A DNA stretch of 64,000 nucleotides, from positions 1 to 64,000 of the forward strand of contig NZ_JAOBTH010000022.1 in assembly GCF_025215075.1 (NCBI RefSeq). Reading direction: 5' to 3'. Positions 24,094 through 33,749 of this stretch are shown here, in pieces. The notes under the pieces were generated by a model. The model saw nothing but the letters and a program-made list of their open reading frames with translations, made no database searches and was not told the origin of the DNA. Source of the stretch: Tenacibaculum haliotis. GTDB taxonomy: Bacteria > Bacteroidota > Bacteroidia > Flavobacteriales > Flavobacteriaceae. The position numbers and the translations under genes were made by a program. Numbering within the stretch: the stretch's first letter is position 1; each line of letters begins with the position of its first letter.

Positions 24094-26226
24094 ATGCAAC
24101 TCCTCAATTATATAATTTCTCGTACAACTATTTCTCAAAAATCGATTCAAAGTACTATTGAATTGTTAAATGAAGATTGTACCATTCCTTTTATTGCGCG
24201 TTACCGAAAAGAAAAAACAGGAAATTTAGACGAAGTTGAAATCGGACAAATAGTGCAGCTTAAAGAACAATTTGAAGCTTTAGAAAAAAGAAAATCTACG
24301 ATTCTTAAAGCTTTGGAAGAACAAGATGTTTTAACCAGTGAGTTAAAGGCTAAAATTGAAAAAACTAACGATCTTACTACGTTAGAAGATATTTATCTTC
24401 CCTATAAAAAGAAACGAAAAACAAAGGCTGAAACTGCTCGCAAAAACGGATTAGAACCATTGGCGAAGATGATTATGAGTCAGCGCGTAAACGATTTGGA
24501 TTTTACCGCATCAAAATATACATCCCACGAAGTGGAAACTAGTGAGAGTGCTTTAGAAGGCGCACGGCATATTATTGCTGAATGGATAAATGAACGTACC
24601 GATGTTCGTAACAATATCCGTCATCAATTAGAGCGTTATGCTACTATTTCAACAAAAATAATAAAAACTAAAAAAGATGAAGATGGCGCTCAGAAATTTA
24701 AAGATTATTTTGAGTGGGAAGAGAACTTAAATCGCATTCCGTCTCACCGTTTGTTAGCCATTCTTCGTGCCGAAAAAGAAGGCTTTATCCGTGTAAAAAT
24801 CGCTATCGATAATGAAAGAACCCTTCAGAAAATTGAAGATAGAGTTATCAACTCTCAAAACGATTGTGCTACTCAAATCGAATTAGCAATTGCTGATGCT
24901 TATAAACGATTACTATTACCTTCTTTAACCAACGAAGCAATGACGCTTGCAAAGGATAAAGCAGATGAAAATGCTATAACCGTATTCGCTAAAAATTTAC
25001 AGCAGTTATTATTAGGCTCTCCTTTAGGTGAAAAACGAATTTTGGCTATCGATCCTGGTTTTAGATCGGGTTGTAAAGTGGTTTGTTTAAATAAGCAAGG
25101 TGATTTATTACACAACGAAAATATTTATCCGCATGCACCTCAACATCAATCATCAGAAGCTAAAAATAAAATTAATTCATTAGTTAATAAGCATCAAATT
25201 GAAGCAATTGCTATCGGTAACGGAACTGCATCAAGAGAAACTGAACAGTTAATAAAAAGTATTCCGTTTAAAAACACGGTTGATATTTTCGTGATAAGTG
25301 AAGCTGGGGCTTCTATTTATTCAGCCTCAAAAATTGCAAGAGATGAGTTTCCTGATTATGATGTTACCGTTCGTGGCGCTATTTCTATCGGGCGAAGATT
25401 AGCCGATCCTTTAGCTGAACTGGTTAAGATTGATGCAAAATCTATAGGAGTTGGGCAATATCAACATGATGTAGAACAATCAAAATTAAATAAATCCTTA
25501 GATACCGTTGTTGAACATTGTGTAAATAAAGTAGGTGTAAATATAAATACAGCAAGTGCTTCGTTGTTAAGTTATGTTTCTGGTATTGGGCCGAAATTAG
25601 CAGAAAACATTGTGAATTATCGAAATGAAAATGGTGCATTTAAAAATAGAATTGCTATTAAAAAAGTGCCACGTTTAGGCGGAAAAGCATTTGAGCAATC
25701 TGCTGGGTTTTTACGTATTAAAAATAGCGACAATCCGTTAGACGATTCTGCTGTACATCCAGAACGTTATACTTTAATAAAACAAATGGCAAAAGATGCT
25801 GGTTGTAAATTAGGAGATTTAATAGGTAATACTACTGTTTTAAATCAATTGAAATTGCAACAATATGTTACCGATTCTTACGGGTTTCCAACTTTAAAAG
25901 ATATTGTAAAAGAATTAGAAAAACCTGGACTCGATCCGCGTGAAAAAGCAAAAGCATTTAGTTTTAACGAACATATTAAAACAATTGATGATCTAAGATC
26001 TGGAATGATACTTCCTGGAATCGTAAACAACATTACTAACTTTGGTTGTTTTGTAGATATTGGTGTTAAAGAAAGTGGCTTAGTACACGTTTCTAACCTT
26101 TCTAATACATTTGTTAAAGATGTTAGTGAGCATGTAAGCTTGCAACAACATGTAGAAGTAAAAGTGTTAGAAGTTGATGTGCAAAGAAAAAGAATTCAGC
26201 TTTCTATGAGTTATAATAATTCATAG
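24094..26226 (+). CDS. tex: Tex family transcription accessory protein
   Basis: This 710-residue protein is full length for Tex, an RNA-binding transcription factor related to eukaryotic Spt6. An N-terminal helical domain includes PFIARYRKEKTGNLDE at about residue 30. A YqgF-like domain starts near 325 (RILAIDPGFRSGCKVVC), helix-hairpin-helix repeats follow at about 490-560 (SYVSGIGPKLAENIV), and an S1 RNA-binding domain lies at about 640-705 (GIVNNITNFGCFVDIG). All domains are in order. It starts a new transcription unit after the phytase terminator. Confidence 0.96.
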   Translation: MQLLNYIISRTTISQKSIQSTIELLNEDCTIPFIARYRKEKTGNLDEVEIGQIVQLKEQFEALEKRKSTILKALEEQDVLTSELKAKIEKTNDLTTLEDIYLPYKKKRKTKAETARKNGLEPLAKMIMSQRVNDLDFTASKYTSHEVETSESALEGARHIIAEWINERTDVRNNIRHQLERYATISTKIIKTKKDEDGAQKFKDYFEWEENLNRIPSHRLLAILRAEKEGFIRVKIAIDNERTLQKIEDRVINSQNDCATQIELAIADAYKRLLLPSLTNEAMTLAKDKADENAITVFAKNLQQLLLGSPLGEKRILAIDPGFRSGCKVVCLNKQGDLLHNENIYPHAPQHQSSEAKNKINSLVNKHQIEAIAIGNGTASRETEQLIKSIPFKNTVDIFVISEAGASIYSASKIARDEFPDYDVTVRGAISIGRRLADPLAELVKIDAKSIGVGQYQHDVEQSKLNKSLDTVVEHCVNKVGVNINTASASLLSYVSGIGPKLAENIVNYRNENGAFKNRIAIKKVPRLGGKAFEQSAGFLRIKNSDNPLDDSAVHPERYTLIKQMAKDAGCKLGDLIGNTTVLNQLKLQQYVTDSYGFPTLKDIVKELEKPGLDPREKAKAFSFNEHIKTIDDLRSGMILPGIVNNITNFGCFVDIGVKESGLVHVSNLSNTFVKDVSEHVSLQQHVEVKVLEVDVQRKRIQLSMSYNNS

Positions 26227-26245
26227 AAGATTAAATTCTTTAATG

Positions 26246-27103
26246 TTATTTAACCTCTCTTGAAGAACCTAACATTTCTGTAGCTTCTAAAACAATCATG
26301 TATGCTTTCGGATCATGTTTTTCAACAAGGTTTTTAAGTGTCATAATCCTGTTTTTATTTATCGATAAAAAAATAATATTCCGTTGATTTGTTTGAGACA
26401 AATCATTTCCTGAAATTAAGGTTCCTGAAATTCCCATTCTAGAAGTTATTACTTTATTAAGTGTGTTTAAATCCTCTGACGCAATGTGTACAATTTTGTT
26501 TTGTTTACGTCCCGTAAGTACCAAATCTATAAACTTACTTGCTACAAAAATACTTAGCATTGCCCATAAAGCGAGTTCTAAATTTTTAAAAACAATTGCT
26601 GATAAAAGAACCACAAAAACATCTAATGTTAAAATTACAGTACCTGGTTTAATTCCGTATTTATCTTTTATTATACGGGCTATAATAGCTCCGCCACCAG
26701 CAGAAGCATCTCCTTTAAATATAATTCCGATACCTAAACCTACACATAATCCACCATAAATGGTCGAAAGCAAAGTATTCGTACTTAATACCGGGAAATG
26801 TAGCATTTCTCTAAATAAATCAATAAATAAGGCTAAAGAAACAATAGAAATCATTGTTCTAAATGCAAACCGTTTCCCTATATATTTTACACTTATTAAA
26901 AGTAACGGAACATTTAAAAGCAGCAATAATAATCCTATAGGAATATTAGATACAAAATTTAATACAATTGATAAACCAGCAGTACCTCCTGTCGCAATTT
27001 TATTTGGTGCTAAAAAACCAACAACTCCAATCGCTAAAATTAAACTTCCACTAATTATAAATAAATAATCTTTAAGCGCTGTTTTTATTTTTTTTCCTTT
27101 CAT
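26246..27103 (-). CDS. YitT family membrane protein (DUF161/DUF2179)
   Basis: This 285-residue protein has five or six membrane helices in its N-terminal two thirds, with the family phrase LAPNKIATGGTAGLSIVLN near residue 30. It ends in a cytosolic DUF2179 domain at about 205-280 (SRMGISGTLISGNDL...). YitT proteins are suspected transporters; no substrate is established. It is transcribed alone on the minus strand, with an ssb terminator upstream. Confidence 0.88.
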   Translation of the reverse strand: MKGKKIKTALKDYLFIISGSLILAIGVVGFLAPNKIATGGTAGLSIVLNFVSNIPIGLLLLLLNVPLLLISVKYIGKRFAFRTMISIVSLALFIDLFREMLHFPVLSTNTLLSTIYGGLCVGLGIGIIFKGDASAGGGAIIARIIKDKYGIKPGTVILTLDVFVVLLSAIVFKNLELALWAMLSIFVASKFIDLVLTGRKQNKIVHIASEDLNTLNKVITSRMGISGTLISGNDLSQTNQRNIIFLSINKNRIMTLKNLVEKHDPKAYMIVLEATEMLGSSREVK

Positions 27104-27180
27104 AATTTGCCTTTTTCACAAAGCAAAAATACTCTTAAAATTAAAAACGCTACATGCTTAACCTTGTTTTTAATTAAAGT

Positions 27181-27212
27181 AAAACTCAGAATTATGTTTA
27201 ATTCTGAGTTTT
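27181..27212 (-). terminator. terminator of ssb
   Basis: AAAACTCAGAATTA and TAATTCTGAGTTTT form a perfect 14-bp stem around a four-base loop, with A/T runs on both sides. It lies downstream of ssb on the minus strand. Confidence 0.85.
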
Positions 27213-27247
27213 GTAACTGTATAAAATTGTACATTCTTTTTAAAATA

Positions 27248-27583
27248 CTACTTGTTACCAAGCATTAATAATTCGTTACAAATTACTTCGGTTATATACC
27301 TCTTTTCACCTTCTTTTGTTTCATAAGATCTTGATGTTAACTTACCTTCAATAGCAACTTCGTTTCCTTTTTTAAGATATTTTTCTATAATCTCTGCCGT
27401 TTTATTCCACGCAACTACATTATGCCATTGCGTATCGGTAATTTTTTCTCCCGCAGCGTTTTTATAAGTTTCATTAGTTGCTATTGATAGTTTTGCTAAC
27501 TTTTTACCGCTTTCTAACGTAATAATTTCTGGATCATTACCTAAGTTTCCTATTAACTGTACTTTGTTTCTTAACGTATTCAT
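27248..27583 (-). CDS. ssb: single-stranded DNA-binding protein, short paralogue
   Basis: This 111-residue protein has the complete SSB OB fold: MNTLRNKVQLIGNLGNDPE at the start, WHNVVAWNKTAEIIEKYLKKG at about 53-73, and VAIEGKLTSRSYET after that. The usual disordered linker and acidic tip (DDDIPF type), which recruit repair and replication proteins, are missing: the protein stops right after the fold (ELLMLGNK). Flavobacteria often carry such a short SSB in addition to a full-length one, which is not in this window. Confidence 0.9.
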   Translation of the reverse strand: MNTLRNKVQLIGNLGNDPEIITLESGKKLAKLSIATNETYKNAAGEKITDTQWHNVVAWNKTAEIIEKYLKKGNEVAIEGKLTSRSYETKEGEKRYITEVICNELLMLGNK

Positions 27584-27717
27584 AAGATAAGTTTTAAATG
27601 ATTATTATTTGCCAATTCGTTTTGACACTGCAAAGATGAAACACAACACAAATTAAAAACGGTTAGTAACCATTTGTTTTCGTTTGTAAATGAATGTAAA
27701 TGCTTAATTAAATTTAA

Positions 27718-27725
27718 TACCTTTG
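27718..27725 (+). promoter_or_regulatory. TAnnTTTG promoter box for GNAT gene
   Basis: TACCTTTG is 19 bases upstream of the ATG at 27745. Confidence 0.5.
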
Positions 27726-27744
27726 TTTACCAAACACTTAGACT

Positions 27745-28287
27745 ATGAAATTTCATTTAGAAACTGATCGATTAATTTTAAGAGAAATACGAAAAACTGA
27801 TATTAACGGAATGTTCGAATTAGATTCTGATGAAAAAGTACACAAATATTTAGGCAAAAAACCCATAAATACAATTTTACAAGCCGAAGAGAATATTCAG
27901 TTTATTCATCAGCAATATAAAGAATTAGGTATCGGGCGATTTGCTTGTATTGAAAAGGCAACGGGGCAATTTATAGGTTGGTCTGGCCTAAAACATAATA
28001 CTGGTGAAAAAGAAAAACTAAATGGACATAAAGATTTTGTAGATATCGGTTATCGTTTTATTCCGCGTTTTTGGAGAAAAGGATATGCTTCTGAAACTGC
28101 TTTCGCTTGTTTAAAATTTGGTTTTAAAGAAATGAATTACGACACTATTTACGGTGCTGCAGATATAGAAAATGTTGGTTCTAATAAAATTTTACGCAAG
28201 ATCGGATTACAATTTGTAAATCAATTTAATTACAAAGAAGTAAAAGTGAATTGGTATGAACTTAAAAAAGCGAACTATGGAAAGTAA
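27745..28287 (+). CDS. GNAT family N-acetyltransferase (RimJ/RimL-like)
   Basis: This 180-residue GNAT protein transfers acetyl from acetyl-CoA to an amine. The start FHLETDRLILREIRKTD is the RimJ/RimL type, the acetyl-CoA loop is FWRKGYASETAF near residue 112, and the C-terminal ENVGSNKILRKIGLQF is standard. The substrate cannot be told. A small zinc-ribbon gene overlaps its end by 11 bases, so the two form an operon. Confidence 0.85.
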   Translation: MKFHLETDRLILREIRKTDINGMFELDSDEKVHKYLGKKPINTILQAEENIQFIHQQYKELGIGRFACIEKATGQFIGWSGLKHNTGEKEKLNGHKDFVDIGYRFIPRFWRKGYASETAFACLKFGFKEMNYDTIYGAADIENVGSNKILRKIGLQFVNQFNYKEVKVNWYELKKANYGK

Positions 28288-28627
28288 AAAATGCTTAGAA
28301 TGCGAAGAAAAAGTAATTGGTAGAGTTGATAAAAAATTCTGCTCAGATTATTGCCGAAATTCCTATAATAACAAAGTAAATAAGGACAGTAAAAATCTTA
28401 TAAGAAATACCAATAATCGTTTACGTAAAAACTATAAAATTCTTACCGACTTAAATACAACAGGTAAAACAAAAATAAGCAGGCGTAAGTTGTTTGATAA
28501 GGGTTTCGATTTTAAATTTATTACCTCAATTTATACAACAAAAACAGGAAATACGTATTATTATGTATATGATCAAGGTTATTTAGAGTTAGAGAACGAA
28601 CTTTTTCTGTTAGTCAAACAAGATTAA
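28277..28627 (+). CDS. small zinc-ribbon protein, DUF2116-like
   Basis: The open frame extends from 28256, but the ATG at 28277 (MESKKCLECEEKV), inside the GNAT stop region, starts the recognisable part; 116 residues. An N-terminal four-Cys set, CLECEEKVIGRVDKKFC and DYC, can bind zinc as in DUF2116 ribbon proteins. The rest is basic and could bind nucleic acid. The role is unknown, and translation is coupled to the GNAT gene. Confidence 0.65.
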   Translation: MESKKCLECEEKVIGRVDKKFCSDYCRNSYNNKVNKDSKNLIRNTNNRLRKNYKILTDLNTTGKTKISRRKLFDKGFDFKFITSIYTTKTGNTYYYVYDQGYLELENELFLLVKQD

Positions 28628-28660
28628 TTTACTTACTTTTATAATATTATAAAATTCAAT

Positions 28661-30961
28661 ATGAAATCATTAAATAATTTCCTGGCTGTTATCATCATCG
28701 TTTTAACAGTTTATTGGGCCTCTAGCGATACAACTCCTGCAATTCCATCTGCTAATAAGGAGTTTAAAACCACTGATTTTTCTTTAAGTAATGCACTGTT
28801 TCATTTAAGAAACATTTCTAAAAGAGCACATCATACTGGATCTCCAGAACATAAAGTTGTACAAGATTATATTGTTAACGAGTTAAAAGAATTAGGTTTA
28901 ACCACCGAAATACAACAACAAACAGCCATCAATAAAAAATGGAGAGCAAGTACTACGGCTCAGAATATTATTGCAAAAATTAAAGGTAGCGGAAACGGAA
29001 AATCACTATTACTTTTAACGCATTACGATTCGAATCCACATTCTTCTTTAGGTGCCAGCGATGCTGGATCAGGAGTAGCAACAATTTTAGAAGGGCTTCG
29101 TGCTTATTTAGCTAAAAACGAACAGCCAAAAAACGACATTATTATTCTTTTTTCTGATGCAGAAGAGCTAGGATTACTTGGCGCTCAGGCTTTTGTTGAA
29201 AATCATCCTCTTGCCAAAAATATCGGAATGGTTTTAAATTTTGAAGCCAGAGGAAGCGGAGGTGCTAGTTATATGCTCATGGAAACAAACGGAAAGAATA
29301 AAAAAATATTAACCGAATTTTTAAACTCTAATCCCAATTATCCGGCTGCAAACTCATTAATGTACAGCATCTATAAAAAATTACCCAACGATACCGATTT
29401 AACCGTTTTTAGAGAAAACGGAAATATAAACGGATTCAACTTTGCCTTTATTGATGATCATTTTGATTACCATACTGCGCAAGATTCGTACGAAAGACTC
29501 GACAGGACAACTTTACAACATCAGGCGGAATACTTTACAACTTCACTTAATTATTTTGCAAATTCAAATTTAACAAACACCAATAGTGATGTAGATTATA
29601 TTTATGTAAACTTTCCTTTCATGAAACTTTTAAACTATCCGTTTTCATGGGTTTTTCCGATGTTTTTAATTGCCTTACTAATTTTTATCGCACTTATTTT
29701 CTTCGGATTAAAAAAAGCTAAAATAACAGTTCATGGTGCCGTAAAAGGATTTATTCCTTATACAATCGCACTTGTTCTTTGTACTGGTATATCTTACGGA
29801 TTATGGCAATTAATTTTACTTATCCATCCAGAATATGCTGATATATTACACGGCTTTACTTATAACGGATATCAATATATAATTGCTTTTATCTTACTAA
29901 ATTGTTGGCTTTTATTTAAAATATACAATAAATTTAACGAAGAGAAAACTACCGATCTTTTTATTGCACCTATTTTTATCGGGCTCGTTTTAAACCTCTT
30001 TATTACACAATATTTACCAGGTGCTGGATTTTTTATCATCCCTATTTATGTAGCTTTATTAATTTTAGGGATTTTAATTTTTATGGATCTAAAGGCAAAA
30101 TCAAAGGCTACTTTGTTTGCCATAATTTCTATTCCTACAATTTACATGATTGTGCCTATGATCCGATTATTTCCGGTAGCCTTAGGATTAAAAATATTGT
30201 TTCTATCAGCTTTTTTATTAGTCTTAGTCTTCGGATTTATACTACCAATTTTTCATCAACAAAAAAAGAAAAATGGTTGGCAAACTATTACAGGGTTGGC
30301 AACGATTTTCTTCTTCGGATTCGCAACTTTTAATAGCGGATTTTCAATCGACAAGAAAAAACCAAACAGCATTGTTTTTATTCAAAATTCTGATAATAAT
30401 ACTTCTTATTGGGCAACCTATAATAAAACTTTAGATGGTTTTACCAAACAAGTTTTTGAAGATGATTATATCGAAGGAAACATTCCATATACAGAAGGAA
30501 AGAGTAAATACAACACTACTTTTAGTTATCACAAAAAAGCAGAAAACAGAAACTTTCGTATTTCTAACATTGCTATAAATCAAGATACAATTATTAACAA
30601 TGAAAGATTGTTGAATTTTACCATTACCCCAACACGTAAAATTAACCGATACGAATTTATAAACAATGAGAATATTACCTTAAAAAACTTAAAAGTAAAT
30701 GGCGCTTTATATGATGATGGTAATAAATTTGTTGCCGATATAGGTACTTTATTAATTTATCAAATGGCAAATTCAGATAAAGATCTTACGGTATCTTTTA
30801 TGATCGATAAAAATGTAAAACCTAACCTTACTTTAAATGAAATATCTTACGATTTATTATCAAACAGAAAATTCGATTTAAAACCGCGAAGTGAAATTAT
30901 GATGCCAATGCCATTTGTGGTGAACGATGCTATTATCTGTTCTAAAAAAATTCAGTTATAA
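28661..30961 (+). CDS. M28 family aminopeptidase-like protein with multi-pass membrane domain
   Basis: This 766-residue protein has one N-terminal membrane helix, an extracytoplasmic M28 zinc peptidase domain at about 60-300, eight further helices at about 320-570, and a C-terminal soluble beta domain. The metal and catalytic residues are visible: HYDSNPHS, SDAGSG, FSDAEELG, NFEARG and HFDYHTAQD. The layout resembles the yeast vacuolar membrane protease Pff1. It should trim peptides at the outer face of the inner membrane. It is monocistronic with a strong bidirectional terminator. Confidence 0.88.
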   Translation: MKSLNNFLAVIIIVLTVYWASSDTTPAIPSANKEFKTTDFSLSNALFHLRNISKRAHHTGSPEHKVVQDYIVNELKELGLTTEIQQQTAINKKWRASTTAQNIIAKIKGSGNGKSLLLLTHYDSNPHSSLGASDAGSGVATILEGLRAYLAKNEQPKNDIIILFSDAEELGLLGAQAFVENHPLAKNIGMVLNFEARGSGGASYMLMETNGKNKKILTEFLNSNPNYPAANSLMYSIYKKLPNDTDLTVFRENGNINGFNFAFIDDHFDYHTAQDSYERLDRTTLQHQAEYFTTSLNYFANSNLTNTNSDVDYIYVNFPFMKLLNYPFSWVFPMFLIALLIFIALIFFGLKKAKITVHGAVKGFIPYTIALVLCTGISYGLWQLILLIHPEYADILHGFTYNGYQYIIAFILLNCWLLFKIYNKFNEEKTTDLFIAPIFIGLVLNLFITQYLPGAGFFIIPIYVALLILGILIFMDLKAKSKATLFAIISIPTIYMIVPMIRLFPVALGLKILFLSAFLLVLVFGFILPIFHQQKKKNGWQTITGLATIFFFGFATFNSGFSIDKKKPNSIVFIQNSDNNTSYWATYNKTLDGFTKQVFEDDYIEGNIPYTEGKSKYNTTFSYHKKAENRNFRISNIAINQDTIINNERLLNFTITPTRKINRYEFINNENITLKNLKVNGALYDDGNKFVADIGTLLIYQMANSDKDLTVSFMIDKNVKPNLTLNEISYDLLSNRKFDLKPRSEIMMPMPFVVNDAIICSKKIQL

Positions 30962-30966
30962 AAAAG

Positions 30967-31004
30967 AAAGCGTCCAACTAAACTTAGTTGGACGCTTTTT
31001 TTAT
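30967..31004. terminator. bidirectional terminator
   Basis: AAGCGTCCAACTAA pairs with TTAGTTGGACGCTT, with T-runs on both strands, between convergent M28 and pyruvate kinase genes. Confidence 0.9.
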
Positions 31005-31019
31005 CGTTTTAATAATGTA

Positions 31020-32447
31020 CTAATCTATGTGAGAAACACGTAATGTGTTTACCATTCCTTTTGCTTTTACAGGCATAGATGATAAGTTTATCATAAAATC
31101 TCCTGTCTTCACAAAACCTTTTTCTTTACATATTTCATTAATATCTTCAAGCGTATCGTCGGTACTTAAATCACGATCGTAATAATACGCTCTAACACCC
31201 CATAAAAGATTTAACTTACCTAGTATTCTTTTTTCTGAAGAAAAGGCTAATACGTGCGATTTTGGTCTCCATGCGGAAACCTGAAATGCGGTGTATCCAC
31301 TATTTGTTAAGGTAGTAATTGCTGCTGCATTAATATCATCTGCCATTAAAGCTGCGTGATGACATACCGATTTTGTAATAAATCTATTGGTACGAATATG
31401 TGGTGCTTCTTGAGGTACTTTTATCAAATCAGAATACTCAACACTTCCAATAATTTCTGTCATTTTTTTAATAACACGTATTGGGTGTTTTCCTACGGAT
31501 GTTTCTCCAGAAAGCATTACTGCATCTGCTCCATCCATAATTGAATTTGCAACGTCGTTTACCTCAGCTCTTGTTGGCACCGCATTTTCTATCATCGTTT
31601 CCATCATTTGCGTAGCAATAATCACAGGAATTCTTGCTTGCTTAGCTCTTCTTACCAACATTTTTTGAATCAACGGAACGTCTTGCATAGGTACTTCTAC
31701 TCCTAAATCTCCACGAGCAACCATTAATCCATCACAATACGGAATTAAAGCATCAATATTTTCAACAGCTTCTGGTTTTTCAATTTTTGCAATTACCGGA
31801 ACTCTGTATCTCGATTTTTGCTTAATTAAGTCGCGTAACATTCTTAAATCCTCTGGGTTTCTAACAAATGATAATGCAATCCAATCTACTTCTTGTTCTA
31901 ACGCAAAAATGGCATCTTTTTTATCTTTTTCGGTTAATGCTGGTAACGATATATTGGTGTTTGGTAAATTAACGCCTTTTTTAGATTTTAAAGTACCTCC
32001 TACAATTACCTTGGTGATTACTGCAGTTTTTTTATCCGTAGAAACTACTTCAAATAATAACTTACCGTCATCAACCAATATTTGCTCACCTGCTTTTACG
32101 TCTTTCGGAAAACGCTGATAAGTCATAAAGGCCTTTTCTTTTGTTCCGGTACATTCTTCTGTCGTGAAAGTAAAAGTATCGCCTGCTTTTAACTCAACGC
32201 CATCATTCATTACACCAACCCTAAGTTTAGGGCCTTGTAAATCGGCTAAAATTGCTACATTATATCCTCTCTCTTCATTAATTTCTCGTATTTGACGAAT
32301 ACGTTCTTTTACATCATCATAATCAGCATGAGAAAAATTAACTCTAAAAACATTTACTCCAGTAGCTGCCATTTCAGCTAAAATTTCTTTCGTATTTGTT
32401 GCAGGTCCTAAGGTGGCTACAATTTTTGTTTTTTTGTTGTGTGGCAT
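31020..32447 (-). CDS. pyk: pyruvate kinase
   Basis: This 475-residue enzyme converts phosphoenolpyruvate and ADP to pyruvate and ATP, the last step of glycolysis. Visible motifs are KIVATLGPATNTKE at the start, VFRVNFSHA, the catalytic Lys region PVIAKIEKPEAVENID, and the metal site MVARGDLGVEVPMQ. A full C-terminal allosteric domain follows. It is the last gene of a leftward cluster with acpP, fabF, rnc and an IPExxxVDY gene, and its ATG follows that gene's stop by three bases. Confidence 0.97.
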   Translation of the reverse strand: MPHNKKTKIVATLGPATNTKEILAEMAATGVNVFRVNFSHADYDDVKERIRQIREINEERGYNVAILADLQGPKLRVGVMNDGVELKAGDTFTFTTEECTGTKEKAFMTYQRFPKDVKAGEQILVDDGKLLFEVVSTDKKTAVITKVIVGGTLKSKKGVNLPNTNISLPALTEKDKKDAIFALEQEVDWIALSFVRNPEDLRMLRDLIKQKSRYRVPVIAKIEKPEAVENIDALIPYCDGLMVARGDLGVEVPMQDVPLIQKMLVRRAKQARIPVIIATQMMETMIENAVPTRAEVNDVANSIMDGADAVMLSGETSVGKHPIRVIKKMTEIIGSVEYSDLIKVPQEAPHIRTNRFITKSVCHHAALMADDINAAAITTLTNSGYTAFQVSAWRPKSHVLAFSSEKRILGKLNLLWGVRAYYYDRDLSTDDTLEDINEICKEKGFVKTGDFMINLSSMPVKAKGMVNTLRVSHID

Positions 32448-32450
32448 AAT

Positions 32451-32921
32451 TTAAAATATTAAAAAGTCTTTCGACTTTAAAGATTCTACCTCTACTTCGT
32501 ATGAGGTAATAATTTGCGGAATTTTATTTATTTTTTCTATTGTTTTCACAATGTATTCAAAATTAAAATCTCCTGTTATTTTTAAAAAAAAATCAACTTT
32601 TTTTTTCTCTGGAACAAGACGTGTAATTGAATCGCTCTCATTAAAAAGGCTTGTTGACACTGTTTTACGGGTTGACTTATATACATTGGTTATTAAAAAC
32701 CAATCACAATCTAATGTTATATCTAAATATTCATATACTGAATAAAAAGATTGATGATTTTTTTGGGTGAAGTCTAAATCGTAATTCGCTTTACGAAACT
32801 TTATATGCAAATATTTATTTAATAAATATGCTAACTTACATTCATCTAATACTGTGTGAATGCCTATTAATGCATAATCATTAGTAGCGAATTCATTAAT
32901 ATTCAATGTATAACTAGTCAT
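32451..32921 (-). CDS. IPExxxVDY family protein
   Basis: This 156-residue protein belongs to a small family restricted to Bacteroidota, named for a motif seen here as VPEKKKVDFFLKITG at about residue 105. No enzyme residues are apparent, and the function is unknown. It lies between rnc and pyk, its usual neighbourhood in flavobacteria, which supports both the family call and the taxonomic placement. It ends in Phe-Leu-Ile-Phe. Confidence 0.85.
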   Translation of the reverse strand: MTSYTLNINEFATNDYALIGIHTVLDECKLAYLLNKYLHIKFRKANYDLDFTQKNHQSFYSVYEYLDITLDCDWFLITNVYKSTRKTVSTSLFNESDSITRLVPEKKKVDFFLKITGDFNFEYIVKTIEKINKIPQIITSYEVEVESLKSKDFLIF

Positions 32922-33005
32922 AAAAACAAGTATTTGCTTTTAGCTAAATTACTGAATGTATCTAAAATATAATGTAAAATTTACGAAAAGGTTTTCGCGC
33001 TAATG

Positions 33006-33743
33006 TTAAGAGTTTTCCATTTGACTTTGCATTGCAAAATACACTCTTTTCGCAGCTATTTCTTCTGCTTTTTTCTTTGAAGTGGCTCTACCCTTACCTA
33101 TAATATTTCCGTCAATACTAACTCGAACACTAAAATGTTTCTTATTTTGATTTCCAGAATCTTCGTAAGATTCGAACTTATACTTTTTCTTGTTCTTTTG
33201 ACACCACTCAATAACATATCCTTTATAGCTAGATATTTTACCTTCTAATCTTTCAATATCTACATAAGGTAATACTACTTGATCGTAAATAAATTGATTG
33301 CAATAATTGTAACCTCTATCTAAATAAATAGCACCAATTAAAGCTTCAAAAATATTACCGTAAATATTATTACTAATGTTAGCTTGAGAGATATTACTTT
33401 TTATGAATCGAATTAAATCTAAATCTTTTCCTAAAGTATTTAAGTGTGCTCTACTTACTACTTTCGATCGCATTTGAGTTAAGTATCCTTCGTCTCCTTC
33501 CGGTACTTTTTTATACAAATAAGAGGCCATTACTGAACCTAAAATTGCATCACCCAAAAACTCTAACCGTTCGTAATTAATAGGGTGTCCTTTTTCATCA
33601 ACTAATTTTAAAGACCTGTGTGTAAACGCTTTCTTATAATGCGAAAGTGTTATTGGTTTAAAATTAAGCAGCTCTTTTAATTCGTAGTAAAAAACTTCAT
33701 CCTCTTTGTTTTGGGGCTTAACGATTCTACGAAGAAAATTCAT
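33006..33743 (-). CDS. rnc: ribonuclease III
   Basis: This 245-residue enzyme cuts double-stranded RNA in rRNA and mRNA processing. The signature ERLEFLGDAILGSVMASYLY is at about residues 60-80, the second acidic site is NIFEALIGAIYLDRG at about 130, and a C-terminal dsRNA-binding domain ends with GKGRATSKKKAEEIAAKR. The N-terminus has about 15 extra residues before the fold. The start is six bases after the fabF stop. Confidence 0.97.
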   Translation of the reverse strand: MNFLRRIVKPQNKEDEVFYYELKELLNFKPITLSHYKKAFTHRSLKLVDEKGHPINYERLEFLGDAILGSVMASYLYKKVPEGDEGYLTQMRSKVVSRAHLNTLGKDLDLIRFIKSNISQANISNNIYGNIFEALIGAIYLDRGYNYCNQFIYDQVVLPYVDIERLEGKISSYKGYVIEWCQKNKKKYKFESYEDSGNQNKKHFSVRVSIDGNIIGKGRATSKKKAEEIAAKRVYFAMQSQMENS

Positions 33744-33749
33744 AAGAAA

